From Candidatus Saccharimonadota bacterium (GTDB lineage Bacteria > Patescibacteriota > Saccharimonadia > Saccharimonadales > Saccharimonadaceae): DNA of 56,572 nt. A program made the translations under genes and the position numbers. The notes beneath the pieces were generated by a model. It saw nothing but the letters and a program-made list of their open reading frames with translations. It was not told the origin of the DNA and did no database searches. Location of the stretch: contig JAFVCN010000017.1 in NCBI GenBank assembly GCA_017479205.1, forward strand, positions 1 to 56,572, given 5' to 3'. Positions 7,482-16,266 of the stretch are shown piece after piece. Numbering within the stretch: the stretch's first letter is position 1; every line of letters starts with the position of its first letter.

Positions 7482-9020
7482 CTAAAAATTGTAGAGGAAC
7501 TTACAAGCCAGGATACAACTATTCGCAAAAACCCCAAACATAAATACATAATCTACGCTAATTGGATTGCGCTTCTCATACTTCTTTGGTTGTAAACATA
7601 ACGGTAGTAGTAGCGCTAAAGGAGTAAAATACCTTCCTTGTATTCCCCAAATAGTATAGTCTTCAATTTTAACTTCTCCCCATTGCGTAAATGAAGCTGT
7701 ATAAACTAAAGCTACAATCATAATCGGAATTAAAGCATAAAGTACTTTTTCAGCTCTTTTAATCATTACCCTTTCTATGTTTCGATAGAGTAGAGAAAAC
7801 GCAAGTACAATAAATATAACAGTATAAATCGACGGGGTATGTTTAATAAAATATGGACTAATTTCCTGACCAAAAAGTTGAGCAATTAGGCCGTAAAAAT
7901 CATTCATCAATGTTCCAATTAGCGTACTACCGTAATCAAACGGATGCGTTAAAATATATCCGAATCCGCCTTCTGTCGCTACGTCCACATCAGAAGACGC
8001 AGGAGTCTGAGTCAAAGTCCAAAGTAAAGATACTCCCGCCGCAACAATCATAGCACCAACAATTATCAGTTTTATTGACGGTTTTTTAAAACGCTCCTTC
8101 GGAATTAGTAGTAACAAGAAAGCAATCGGAAGATAAACAATACTTTTACAGTTTGCAATTAAAAATATCAAAATTACCATTAAGCTAATCTGAGAACCAG
8201 AAATTTTTACTTTTTTATCATAAATATATTTTAGAGATATAGCAATTAAAAGAAACGCCGCCCCAAACAACATTGCATCGCCAGAATACGCCATTCCTTG
8301 TTGAACCGTTGTAGGAAGAAGCATTATCAGCAGCATAAATTCCTTGTATTTTGGCATGTTTTTTAGCGCAAAATAGCACATTACAGCAAATACGATCATC
8401 GTACAGAAACGACCAAGATAGGTAGTTAAAACCGTCGGAAGATTAAGTGTTCTGCCGAGTGATACTCCTACGATGGCTGGAACATAAGCAATCGGATTAT
8501 ATGAAACTGTATTAGAAAAAGCTATTCCCTCCTTATCTTTGTTATCCTTCATTAATAAATTTTTCTTCACTTTTCGATAGTAAAGCTGATCTTGAAAGGC
8601 ATCCGTCATAACCTCCATAAAACTTGATGGAAATTCTCGTATATATTCGCCATTTTCATCTGCTTTAGCAATAAAATTGCCATCTGTTATGGAATAGACT
8701 CGAGCAATATGAGCATTCTCATCATACGTCTGATAAAACGGAGTTATAACAAGATGAGAAAGACCTAGCAAGATAAAAATAGGAATAAAAATTTTCCCTA
8801 TTTTCCATTTCTTATTTTTTAAGACAGCATACAAAGAAATAATAGCAACTTCAGAAAAAAGTTGTAATAATATCGTTGGCCATAAAAACTTCTGATGATA
8901 TACATGTTCTTTTAAAAAGGTATTATAGAACAAGAAAAAGTTTAATCCAGTAAAAGCCAAAATAAATTTCCAATACTTTTTTAAAAATTCTTTGATAATC
9001 ACTTTTAACTTCATAATCAT
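7482..9020 (-). CDS. DUF2142 family multi-pass membrane protein, copy A
   Basis: A membrane protein with about 11-12 hydrophobic segments and one periplasmic region (around 115-180). The family motif around YDENAHIARVYSITDG (D-E-x-x-H) resembles the acidic catalytic loop of GT-C enzymes, so a lipid-linked sugar transferase or cell-surface glycan role is likely but unproven. It is a paralogue of the next gene upstream, with the same core layout and the same ending (VFANSCILACKFLYNF). An upstream in-frame ATG exists at 9030-9032, but GGAG six bases before the ATG at 9018-9020 supports the later start. It is the last gene of the minus-strand glycan operon. Confidence 0.8.
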   Translation of the reverse strand: MIMKLKVIIKEFLKKYWKFILAFTGLNFFLFYNTFLKEHVYHQKFLWPTILLQLFSEVAIISLYAVLKNKKWKIGKIFIPIFILLGLSHLVITPFYQTYDENAHIARVYSITDGNFIAKADENGEYIREFPSSFMEVMTDAFQDQLYYRKVKKNLLMKDNKDKEGIAFSNTVSYNPIAYVPAIVGVSLGRTLNLPTVLTTYLGRFCTMIVFAVMCYFALKNMPKYKEFMLLIMLLPTTVQQGMAYSGDAMLFGAAFLLIAISLKYIYDKKVKISGSQISLMVILIFLIANCKSIVYLPIAFLLLLIPKERFKKPSIKLIIVGAMIVAAGVSLLWTLTQTPASSDVDVATEGGFGYILTHPFDYGSTLIGTLMNDFYGLIAQLFGQEISPYFIKHTPSIYTVIFIVLAFSLLYRNIERVMIKRAEKVLYALIPIMIVALVYTASFTQWGEVKIEDYTIWGIQGRYFTPLALLLPLCLQPKKYEKRNPISVDYVFMFGVFANSCILACKFLYNF

Positions 9021-9041
9021 TTTTTGCTCCATACTTTTAAT

Positions 9042-10559
9042 TTAGAAATTATGCAAGAATTTTGATGCTAAAATACAGCTATTAGCAAAAATCCCAAACA
9101 GAAAAACATAATCTATATTTAATGGCTTTCGCGTTTTTTCTGGTTTTGATGGATGTATCATAAACGGAATTAACGGCAAAAGTGGCGTAAAATAGCGTCC
9201 TTGAACTCCGTCTATAACATAATCTTCCGGTTTCGAAAATCCCCATTGAATAAATGCTACAGCATAGAGCAGCCCAGACACTACAATTGGAATACTCCAA
9301 TATAAAACTTTTTCATAACGTTTAACAGTAAAATATTCAACATTCTTTACTAAAAGCACTACCGCTAAAACAATGAAAATAATAAAGTATATTTCAGCCC
9401 CTCGATAGTTAAAGTAGCCTAACTGCAGTCCGTGTACTCTCTCCAGAAGTTGAACCGTATCCGCGCTAAACATCGTTCCTATAGCGGTTATCATAGTTAC
9501 AAATGGATTTTGCATCGCAAATTCCAAATTCGTATTAGTTCCACCGACCGTAACTCCTTGAGATAATGACCACGCCAAAGAAGATGTAAATGCAATAACC
9601 ATCGCGCTCATAATATGTATATATTTCCAAATCGGTTTATTAAATTTCTCTTTTGGTATTAGTAAGAACAAGAGCGCAATCGGAAAATAAACAACGCTCT
9701 TACAATTCGCTAAAATAATCGTCAAGACATAAATCAACAAAATTTGCATCTTCGTTATACTCTTCTGTTTACTATAAATACAATTAAATGCATGCGCGAT
9801 TAACAACATTGATGAAGCAAAAAGCATACCATCTCCAGAAAATATCGCACTCTGCTGAATTGTTGCAGGGAGCATAAAAATAAACACTATAAATTCTTTA
9901 TATCTCGGCATCATCTTTATTGCAAAATATCCAAAAACAGCTACCGCAAGCACTATAAAGATACGTCCAAGATACATTGTTAAAACAATTGGGAGCCTAA
10001 AGAATTTTCCTACTGCAAGACCAGCCGCTTGTGGAGCGTAAGCAATCGGATTATATGAAACCGTAGGACTATATTCCCATGTCCAATCATCATCATAAGT
10101 TTTTTCTAAAAGCCTATTTTTAACTTTCTTATAATATAGTCTGTCTGGCTGAGCATTATTCAAAATATCCCAGAATATCCTAGAAATCCCTTCTCTATAT
10201 TCACCTTCTTCGTCTTGCTGAGCGATAAGTTTTCCCTCAGAAATTGCATCAGCCCGAAAAATATGATTAATTTCATCAGGCGCTTGATTAAACGGCGTGA
10301 TAACAGCATGCGTTAGGCCTAACGGAATAAACACTATCAGAAAAAGCCGTTCTATTTTCCAGTTCTTTTTTCTAACAAATGCATAAATCGCAATCAAGCC
10401 AATTTCAACTATTATCTGCAAAATGGCCAGCGGCCAAAGGTATTGCCTATGAAGAATATCTTCTCTCAAAAAATTATAATAAAACAAGCAAAAATTAAGC
10501 ACTAAAAATACCAGAACAAACCCCCATCGCTCTTTTAGAAAATCTTTAATGTTCTTCAT
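9042..10559 (-). CDS. DUF2142 family multi-pass membrane protein, copy B
   Basis: A 505-aa paralogue of copy A, 9 bp away, clearly a tandem duplication: matching N-terminal TM segments, PDEINHIFRADAISEG in place of YDENAHIARVYSITDG, and a shared C-terminus. About 11 membrane segments are visible. The acidic D-E-x-x-H motif points to a GT-C-like transferase handling lipid-linked sugars at the outer face of the membrane (inference). Its start overlaps the upstream glycosyltransferase stop by 14 bp. Divergence between the copies suggests different donor or acceptor specificities. Confidence 0.8.
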   Translation of the reverse strand: MKNIKDFLKERWGFVLVFLVLNFCLFYYNFLREDILHRQYLWPLAILQIIVEIGLIAIYAFVRKKNWKIERLFLIVFIPLGLTHAVITPFNQAPDEINHIFRADAISEGKLIAQQDEEGEYREGISRIFWDILNNAQPDRLYYKKVKNRLLEKTYDDDWTWEYSPTVSYNPIAYAPQAAGLAVGKFFRLPIVLTMYLGRIFIVLAVAVFGYFAIKMMPRYKEFIVFIFMLPATIQQSAIFSGDGMLFASSMLLIAHAFNCIYSKQKSITKMQILLIYVLTIILANCKSVVYFPIALLFLLIPKEKFNKPIWKYIHIMSAMVIAFTSSLAWSLSQGVTVGGTNTNLEFAMQNPFVTMITAIGTMFSADTVQLLERVHGLQLGYFNYRGAEIYFIIFIVLAVVLLVKNVEYFTVKRYEKVLYWSIPIVVSGLLYAVAFIQWGFSKPEDYVIDGVQGRYFTPLLPLIPFMIHPSKPEKTRKPLNIDYVFLFGIFANSCILASKFLHNF

Positions 10560-11637
10560 ATCGCATCAGCTCCTTTTTTACTTTAGTAACCGTCCTACTC
10601 CAAGTAAATTTTTTATTTACTTGTTGAAAAATATTCTCCTGTAATTCTTTTCGTTTTTTCGAATTAGTAATTAGAAGCTCCAATGAGTCTTTTAAGGCTT
10701 TCGCTTCGCGATCAATGAGAATCCCATTTTCTTCCGTTTCTATCATTTCCCTAATCCCCGGCCAATCTGTTGCAATAATCGCACATTTATTTATTCCAGC
10801 CTCAAGTATGCTAGTCGGAAACCCCTCCGAAGCGAGCGATGGGCAAACAAAAATATCAGCTTTCTCAAACTCCGCAAGAGTATCATCATGGTTAAGCGCG
10901 CCCATAAAAGTAGCATCCTTGAACTGGACTTTGAGCGTTTTTAGAAGCGGTCCATCTCCAACTACTATCAGCTCAATTCGATAATGTTTTTTAAGCCTAT
11001 TACACACTTCAAGCAGTGGTATTATACCCTTAGTTTTTACGAGCCTTCCCGCAAAAAGGATTCTCAAGGTTTTATTTTTTGGTTTTCTAAAATCTTTCTT
11101 ACTATCAACCGAATTATAAAAAATTCCGCTCGACGAAATATTATACTGTTTTTCAAGCCATCTTTTACTAGCAGCAGACACCGAATAAAAAACTGGTTGA
11201 TAAGTTTTGATTTTTTTAATAGTTAAATCTTCATAAGCCTTCAGAGTATATCCGCCAGAATGATCTATAATTATAGGTTTAATACCCTTTTCCTTCGCAA
11301 TTCTTAATCCAAGAAAAGTCGTTTCATAAAACCTCGTATTACAAATAATATGTACAGGATTTAGATTTTTAATTTTTTTCAATAACTTTCGATATTCAGA
11401 ATCTTTCCTTAAAAAAGGTAAACGATTTTTCTGCGGGAGCTTCCTAACCGGCAAGCGAAATACGCCGATTCCGTCTTCTTCGCAGTAACCAGGCAGATTA
11501 TCCGTATTAGAAGTAACGATATAAACTTTATAATCCTTACTTAATCTTTTAGCTAGTTCATAAGTATAACGTTCAACCCCGCCAACGTGCGGCAAATAAA
11601 CCCCATTAAAGAAAATAATCGTTTTATTTTTTACCAT
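10546..11637 (-). CDS. GT4-type glycosyltransferase
   Basis: A 363-aa GT-B glycosyltransferase using nucleotide-sugar donors. The N-terminal Rossmann domain has the acceptor-side loop PHVGGVERYTYELAKRL (15-31). The C-terminal donor domain starts with RILFAGRLVKTKGIIPLLE, and has VCPSLASEGFPTSILEAG, the E-x7-E type donor-phosphate site. No membrane segments, so it acts on the cytoplasmic face. It overlaps DUF2304 upstream and DUF2142 downstream by 14 bp each, as in a tightly coupled operon. Confidence 0.88.
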   Translation of the reverse strand: MVKNKTIIFFNGVYLPHVGGVERYTYELAKRLSKDYKVYIVTSNTDNLPGYCEEDGIGVFRLPVRKLPQKNRLPFLRKDSEYRKLLKKIKNLNPVHIICNTRFYETTFLGLRIAKEKGIKPIIIDHSGGYTLKAYEDLTIKKIKTYQPVFYSVSAASKRWLEKQYNISSSGIFYNSVDSKKDFRKPKNKTLRILFAGRLVKTKGIIPLLEVCNRLKKHYRIELIVVGDGPLLKTLKVQFKDATFMGALNHDDTLAEFEKADIFVCPSLASEGFPTSILEAGINKCAIIATDWPGIREMIETEENGILIDREAKALKDSLELLITNSKKRKELQENIFQQVNKKFTWSRTVTKVKKELMRYEEH

Positions 11638-11959
11638 TTTTCTTTGCCTTTAAGATATTTAGCTCTTCCGTTGTATTTGTAATTTTCTGCTCTAATTCAT
11701 CTATCTTTTTATCTTGGACAAAACTCATAACAAACAAAATTGCCACGCAAATTATTAAAAGTAAGGCCGGCGGATAACTAATACCTAAAAGACCAGCAAA
11801 CCAGTCTAGAGAATATGGGAAAATAGCTAAAATTAGCATCGCGATACAAAATAGAACCCAAGCAAACGAAATCGATACGCTTAACTTTTCCCGACGGATT
11901 GAAGATATGATATAACAAATCACTATTAATGCTATAATGATAAATGGCAAATTATTCAT
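11624..11959 (-). CDS. DUF2304 family small membrane protein
   Basis: A 111-aa protein with three hydrophobic segments (about 4-20, 32-52, 60-80) and a charged coiled-coil tail (EQKITNTTEELNILKAK). DUF2304 genes commonly sit beside dolichol-phosphate-mannose-synthase-like GT2 enzymes, as here, and probably help with the lipid-linked sugar. The open frame extends 10 codons further, but GGGAGGA five bases before the ATG at 11957-11959 sets this start. It overlaps the GT2 gene by 8 bp. Confidence 0.8.
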   Translation of the reverse strand: MNNLPFIIIALIVICYIISSIRREKLSVSISFAWVLFCIAMLILAIFPYSLDWFAGLLGISYPPALLLIICVAILFVMSFVQDKKIDELEQKITNTTEELNILKAKKNGKK

Positions 11960-12677
11960 ACTTCCTCCCGACAAATTTAATAAAAACAATTACACAAGAA
12001 TAAAATTGTCTAATCATGTAACTAATCGGGCTTAAAATTCCGTCATGCATCGAAGTACCGGTTTTACGCTGTTTCATTTTTACCGGAACTTCAACAATTT
12101 TATATTTCTTCATTATCATCTCAATCAACAGTCCAGCATCTGGATATTCTGGATAAGCGCCTAGTTCGGAATAATAACTAACTACTTTCCTACCTAAAAC
12201 CTGCATCCCAGTTAGCGGATCTTTAATTGTTTTATTACAAAAAATCTTAATCAAAAATTCAAATAATTTCGTTCCAATACGCCTGAAAAATGGCGATTTA
12301 TAGCCGGTATCTACTTTAAATCGAGAGCCTAAAACGATATCCGCTTTCTTGCTAATCGCAGCGTCTAAAAGTTTTTTCGCCTCAGCAGCTAGATGCTGAC
12401 CATCCGCGTCCATCTGAATCACGTAGTCATAATCATTTTCTTTAGCATACTTAATACCTGTCTGAATCGACATGGCATAACCCATATTATGGATATTATT
12501 TATGTATATAACCGACCCCCCCCCGCAACGAATTTTTAGCTCCGTATCATCAGACGAACAATCGTTAACCACCAAAATATCCGCACCTCTAATTTCTTTC
12601 TTAATACTGGCAATAACATCGCCAATTGTCTCGGCTTCATTATAGGCCGGAATAACAACAATAGTCCTCGCTTTCAT
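11952..12677 (-). CDS. GT2 glycosyltransferase, DPM1-like, with an internal G9 tract
   Basis: A 241-aa GT-A enzyme resembling dolichyl/polyprenyl-phosphate sugar synthases. Seen: VVIPAYNEAETIGDV near the N-terminus, ILVVNDCSSDDT, then the metal-binding MDADGQH (DxD) and VLGSRF. It probably charges polyprenyl phosphate with a sugar for the membrane GT-C partners. The start at 12675-12677 is preferred because TGTTATAAT ends 7 nt upstream (leaderless); the slightly longer frame begins inside that -10. Nine consecutive G encode three Gly at about residue 55, between the nucleotide-binding strands. A one-base slip would truncate the protein. Confidence 0.87.
   Translation of the reverse strand: MKARTIVVIPAYNEAETIGDVIASIKKEIRGADILVVNDCSSDDTELKIRCGGGSVIYINNIHNMGYAMSIQTGIKYAKENDYDYVIQMDADGQHLAAEAKKLLDAAISKKADIVLGSRFKVDTGYKSPFFRRIGTKLFEFLIKIFCNKTIKDPLTGMQVLGRKVVSYYSELGAYPEYPDAGLLIEMIMKKYKIVEVPVKMKQRKTGTSMHDGILSPISYMIRQFYSCVIVFIKFVGRKYE
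12516..12524 (+). repeat. Nine-base C/G homopolymer within the GT2 gene
   Basis: C9 on the plus strand, read as GGG GGG GGG in the minus-strand gene. The current length keeps the frame open. It stands out in this AT-rich sequence and is the longest G/C run I noticed in the window. Confidence 0.9.
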
Positions 12678-12767
12678 TACATCCATTATAACACTTTTCC
12701 ATAAATAGAGAACCTTAAAATAAGTTTAAAATAAGTAGTTCATTTTTTATGATACAATTACTATAAG

Positions 12768-13940
12768 ATGACCAAAGTTTTAATTTATAAATCTAAAACC
12801 GATTTAAAACCAATTGGCGGGCCCAATGGCTATCTTTATAATTTATACGACGGAATAAAAGCTACCTCTCATAAAGATATTGATATTTCATTCCTACCCG
12901 GAAAAACTAGCTACCCTTTTCCGGCAAATATTTTAGTAGAAAAACTACAAAAACATAAAAAATTACTATTTTATATCTGTATTCAGCATCTAAAAAGAAA
13001 CAAGGGAAACTCCTCTAATACTGATTTTTCAAAATATGACATTATTCATTTTCATAGTCCAGTCGATTTCTATGTCTGCAGGAATAAATTAAAAGACTTT
13101 AAAGGAAAAATTGTTTTAACTTGCCACTCTCCGATGCCATCGCATATCGAACTCGTAGATTATCTCGGGCTAAAACAAGCAGATAAAATCAAAAAATATC
13201 GCAAAATGGTCGAAAAAGTCGACATCTATGCTTTCAACCATGCTGATTACATTTTATTCCCTTGTGAAGAAGCGGAGGAATGTTTTTATAATACCTGGGA
13301 TAAATACAAAAGTATAAAGGCTCAAAATAAACAAAAATATTTTTACATTCCGACTGGGCTTAAGCCGATTAACCTTAAAGATTCACAAACTGAACTTCGT
13401 AAAAAATATAATCTCTCATCAGAAAATATCATATTAAGTTATGTTGGTAGACATAATGAAGTTAAAGGCTTTAAGGACTTAAAGAAAAATGGAGAAGTTT
13501 GTCTTAAAGAAATCCCAACAGCGTCTTTTCTAATTGCTGGAGAAGAATCGCCCATCGCTGGACTTAAACATCCTCGTTGGCGAGAAATCGGCTGGACTAA
13601 TAAGCCTCATGAAATTATTAAAAGTTCAGATATCTTTGTGTTACCTAATAAAGAAACTTATTTTGATCTTATCTTACTTGAAGTGTTAGCCTTAGGAAAA
13701 CCCGTAGTTCTAACTAATACTGGAGGCAACAAGTTTTTTAAACAGTTTAAAGATTCCGGATTGTTTTTCTACGAGTATGGAGATAGTAACCGCTTCGTAA
13801 AGATTATCAAGCAACTTAGTCGGTCTGACCTAACTGAGCTCGGAAAGAAAAATCTAAAAATTTTCCAAGAAAATTTTTCATCAAAAATCTTCGCAAAAAA
13901 ATATCTAGATTTCTACAGGAGCATAGATGAAAACAAATAA
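12768..13940 (+). CDS. GT4-type glycosyltransferase
   Basis: A 390-aa GT-B enzyme. A glycine-rich acceptor loop follows the first strand (GGPNGYLYNLYDGIK, 17-31). IIHFHSPVDF, the donor-domain start ILSYVGRHNEVKGF, and the E-x7-E region LPNKETYFDLILLEVLALGKPVV mark the family. It starts a plus-strand operon with the flippase, divergent from the GT2 gene. A TGA-TACAAT -10 (12753-12758) lies 9 nt before the ATG, with no ribosome site, so the transcript is leaderless or nearly so. Confidence 0.86.
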   Translation: MTKVLIYKSKTDLKPIGGPNGYLYNLYDGIKATSHKDIDISFLPGKTSYPFPANILVEKLQKHKKLLFYICIQHLKRNKGNSSNTDFSKYDIIHFHSPVDFYVCRNKLKDFKGKIVLTCHSPMPSHIELVDYLGLKQADKIKKYRKMVEKVDIYAFNHADYILFPCEEAEECFYNTWDKYKSIKAQNKQKYFYIPTGLKPINLKDSQTELRKKYNLSSENIILSYVGRHNEVKGFKDLKKNGEVCLKEIPTASFLIAGEESPIAGLKHPRWREIGWTNKPHEIIKSSDIFVLPNKETYFDLILLEVLALGKPVVLTNTGGNKFFKQFKDSGLFFYEYGDSNRFVKIIKQLSRSDLTELGKKNLKIFQENFSSKIFAKKYLDFYRSIDENK

Positions 13941-15156
13941 TGACCGTAAAAATTTCATCTGGAATATGGTCGGACTTACTTTTAATGCGTTTAATTCTCT
14001 CTTCTTTCTAGTAGCAGTCAGACTTTTTAATGGCACGGATACTGCTGGAACTTTTTCATACGCTTTTTCACTTTGTGCTTTGTTATACGTAGTTGCAACT
14101 TTCTATACCAGAACTTATCAAATCGCCAATTATAATAATACAAAAAACATTCAAGATTTTTTCACTTTTAGATTATTATCGTCAATCTTTTGTTTCTTGA
14201 TTGCAGTCGGTTTTTGCCTAATAAACCAATTCGATTTTTCAAAAACTCTTATTATTCTGCTTATTTTAGGCTTTAGAATAGTTGAAGCAATTTCAGACTG
14301 TATTTATGGCTATATTCAAGAGCACGAACGTTTATATAACGTCGGCATTTCCCTCTTTCTAAAAGCCGTCTTCGGTCTAATCGCTTTTCTAATCACCGAC
14401 GCCATTACGCAAGATCTTTCGCTTGCTATTTTGTCAGTTATTTTTATTAATCTTCTTTTCTTGTTCTTCTACGACTGGAAAATCTTTAAAAAGATTTCAA
14501 AAAACCTTTCACTAAAATTACGCTTCTCAAATCTAAAGCTTATTTTCTTTGAATCAATCTCAATTTTTGCCTTTACTTTTCTTTTAATTTATATGGCTAA
14601 TCTTCAAAAATACGTTCTAACCTATTCTGCTTCTGGAGAAATACAAATGATTTTTGGAATTTTAATTATGCCATCAACAATGCTCAGCCTAGCTGGAAAT
14701 TATCTTATAATGCCTTTTCTTACCAAACTAAACCGTAGCATAAAAAATAAACATTTTGAAATTTTTCAGAAAGACGCCAGAAAAATTCTTCTCGCCATGT
14801 TAGCGATCGGCGTTTTCATTACGATTATAGCTTATTTCGCTGGTATTCCAGTCCTCAGTCTGATTTATCAATTCGACTTATCGAAATATCATCTAGAGCT
14901 AATTATCGTAATTATAGCCTCCATAATTTCGGCCATTACAATTATGCTATCAAACTTTTTAGTTTTACTCGGTAAAAATAAGATGCAACTATTATTCTAT
15001 TTTATAGCATCTGCTTTTGCTACCGGAATCAGCATCACCCTAATTTTCAGTCAAGGCATTTTTGGAGCAGTACTAGCCTATCTTATTAGTTATATTATAT
15101 TATTTATTATGTATATGTCCTATTACATCATTTCTTTAAAAAGGTTAAAACGATAA
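13927..15156 (+). CDS. Polysaccharide flippase (Wzx/MOP-type)
   Basis: A 409-aa membrane protein with about 12 hydrophobic helices (the first at ~12-32, the last at ~375-400) and short basic loops. It has the look of oligosaccharide flippases that move lipid-linked repeat units outward: an N-terminal RKNFIWNMVGLTFNAFNSLFF and FGILIMPSTMLSLAGNYLIMPFL in the middle. It overlaps the upstream glycosyltransferase by 14 bp and has AGGAG just before its ATG. With the GT2, GT4 and DUF2142 genes it completes a plausible surface-glycan export set; no clear polymerase is visible. Confidence 0.8.
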   Translation: MKTNNDRKNFIWNMVGLTFNAFNSLFFLVAVRLFNGTDTAGTFSYAFSLCALLYVVATFYTRTYQIANYNNTKNIQDFFTFRLLSSIFCFLIAVGFCLINQFDFSKTLIILLILGFRIVEAISDCIYGYIQEHERLYNVGISLFLKAVFGLIAFLITDAITQDLSLAILSVIFINLLFLFFYDWKIFKKISKNLSLKLRFSNLKLIFFESISIFAFTFLLIYMANLQKYVLTYSASGEIQMIFGILIMPSTMLSLAGNYLIMPFLTKLNRSIKNKHFEIFQKDARKILLAMLAIGVFITIIAYFAGIPVLSLIYQFDLSKYHLELIIVIIASIISAITIMLSNFLVLLGKNKMQLLFYFIASAFATGISITLIFSQGIFGAVLAYLISYIILFIMYMSYYIISLKRLKR

Positions 15157-15176
15157 TCATCCAATAAAAGTAAAAG

Positions 15177-15201
15177 CCCTCGGACGAAATTCGCCCGAGG
15201 G
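15177..15201 (-). terminator. Terminator of the 15.2-15.6 kb structured RNA
   Basis: Minus-strand stem CCCTCGG.../...CCGAGGG with a GCGAATTTCGT inner part, followed by TTTTACTTTTATT. It may also stop rightward transcription from the flippase gene, although the T-rich side favours leftward use. Confidence 0.75.
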
Positions 15202-15239
15202 TAAAATGGAAATAAACTGGGAGATTGTTCGAAAGTCTT

Positions 15240-15392
15240 TTATGTAGCGGGTCTACATAAGTTCAATTGCATCACACACATCAAAGCGAGGGTGATGCCT
15301 CCTTCAATTGGGTCACTTTCGATATAAACGGTCAGGGCAATAGCCCTTTTTCTAGGTGGTGGTTGTCTTTGCTTTGCACACTTATCGCACAT
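15240..15392 (-). CDS. Candidate small protein (50 aa) inside the structured RNA
   Basis: Open frame of 50 codons beginning MCDKCAKQRQPPPRKR and ending LNLCRPAT, with AGAGGGG nine bases before the ATG. It has a CxxC at the N-terminus, a basic proline-rich stretch, and two further cysteines. I recognise no homologue. The same bases form several stable hairpins, so the ORF could be incidental to the RNA structure. Confidence 0.35.
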   Translation of the reverse strand: MCDKCAKQRQPPPRKRAIALTVYIESDPIEGGITLALMCVMQLNLCRPAT

Positions 15393-15583
15393 TTCTTTTC
15401 CCCTCTAAGGGGAGGAGGTAGGCGAACAACCTTACCCAGTTAAATCGGTAAAATAAAGAACTATTGTTCCTTTAAAGAGGTGGGGGTTCTACTTGACTCA
15501 CACTCGAGATCTGATTGCCCCCACCCCAGGAACATATATAGACGCGAGCGCACAAATAAGCGCAAATGCTCGCGATTACTTAT

Positions 15584-15612
15584 ATTATACCAATTTTTAA
15601 GAAATATGTCAA
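15584..15612 (-). promoter_or_regulatory. Consensus promoter of the structured RNA
   Basis: Minus strand: TTGACA (15607-15612), 17-bp spacer, TATAAT (15584-15589). It is a perfect sigma70 match at ideal spacing, implying high expression. It sits just after the DUF308 gene stop. Confidence 0.88.
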
Positions 15613-15627
15613 GAACTTTTCAGAAAA

Positions 15628-16257
15628 TTACTTTGACTTTTTTGTTGTCTTTTTCTCTACAACTTCTGCTTCTTCTGCATCATTTAACAGAGATTTCACA
15701 TTTTTCTTGGCCGTCTTAAAACTATCCTTAACGTCATCAACACGAGATTTAATCGTTAATCCCTCAATTACGCCAGAAACTCCATAAATCATTAGGAGTA
15801 CACCCGCAATCTGCATAATCATCTCTGTCGAGGCGCCCGGATGAATAAAGAGAATAAGTCCACAGACTAAACCAATAATGCTTGAAATCATCGAATAAGT
15901 ATAGGCTTTTGTACTTTTAGCATTACTCATAAATAGCATCGAACTGATACTATTGATAATCATATAAAGCCCCAATATAATCATTACGATATTTAAAGTT
16001 TCTGGATGCATCGCAATTAAAAGCCCCAGCATAAAGAAGATAATTCCTACGATAATACCGAATGAACCACCTCTTGCAGCACTACGAAAAACTGCTCCTA
16101 GCCCAGAAGCTACTAAAATTACAACCATAATCCAGCGTAAAATATCTAAGATCGCCAACGGAAATATAAAGAAAACCAGCCCTAGCGCTATTAAAATCGC
16201 TGAAGCCCCAATCGTCATGCCGATAAAGTTATTAATTTTCCTTTCAATTTTCTCCAT
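15628..16257 (-). CDS. DUF308/HdeD-family membrane protein
   Basis: A 209-aa protein with six hydrophobic helices arranged as three repeated pairs, then a charged Lys/Glu-rich cytoplasmic tail (about 170-209). This matches the HdeD/DUF308 family. HdeD is linked to acid resistance in E. coli, but the function here is unknown. It starts 9 bp after the MMPL exporter stop with an AGGAG ribosome site, so the two are one operon under the TetR-type operator. Confidence 0.8.
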   Translation of the reverse strand: MEKIERKINNFIGMTIGASAILIALGLVFFIFPLAILDILRWIMVVILVASGLGAVFRSAARGGSFGIIVGIIFFMLGLLIAMHPETLNIVMIILGLYMIINSISSMLFMSNAKSTKAYTYSMISSIIGLVCGLILFIHPGASTEMIMQIAGVLLMIYGVSGVIEGLTIKSRVDDVKDSFKTAKKNVKSLLNDAEEAEVVEKKTTKKSK

Positions 16258-16266
16258 GAAAACTCC

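Larger units (their letters stand above)
15177..15577 (-). ncRNA. Stand-alone ~400-nt structured RNA, family not recognised
   Basis: A consensus promoter and a terminator bound this leftward transcript, with no gene downstream on the same strand. Hairpins run along its whole length: CGCGAGC/GCTCGCG; GTTCCT/AGGAAC enclosing GGTGGGGG/CCCCCACC; TTACC/GGTAA; CCCCT/AGGGG; GGGC-TATT-GCCC; GCATCAC/GTGATGC; TTATGTAG/CTACATAA; then the terminator. I looked for RNase P, tmRNA, SRP and 6S signatures and found none. A 50-codon ORF with a plausible ribosome site lies in its 3' half, so it could be a dual-function RNA or a long-leader mRNA. Confidence 0.6.

Noticed and set aside
15177-15577. RNase P RNA, tmRNA or 6S RNA identity for the structured transcript
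   Set aside because: No GAGGAAAGTCC or ACAGAA-type RNase P motifs, no tRNA-like ends or tag-peptide ORF, and no single long 6S-like hairpin with a central bubble.
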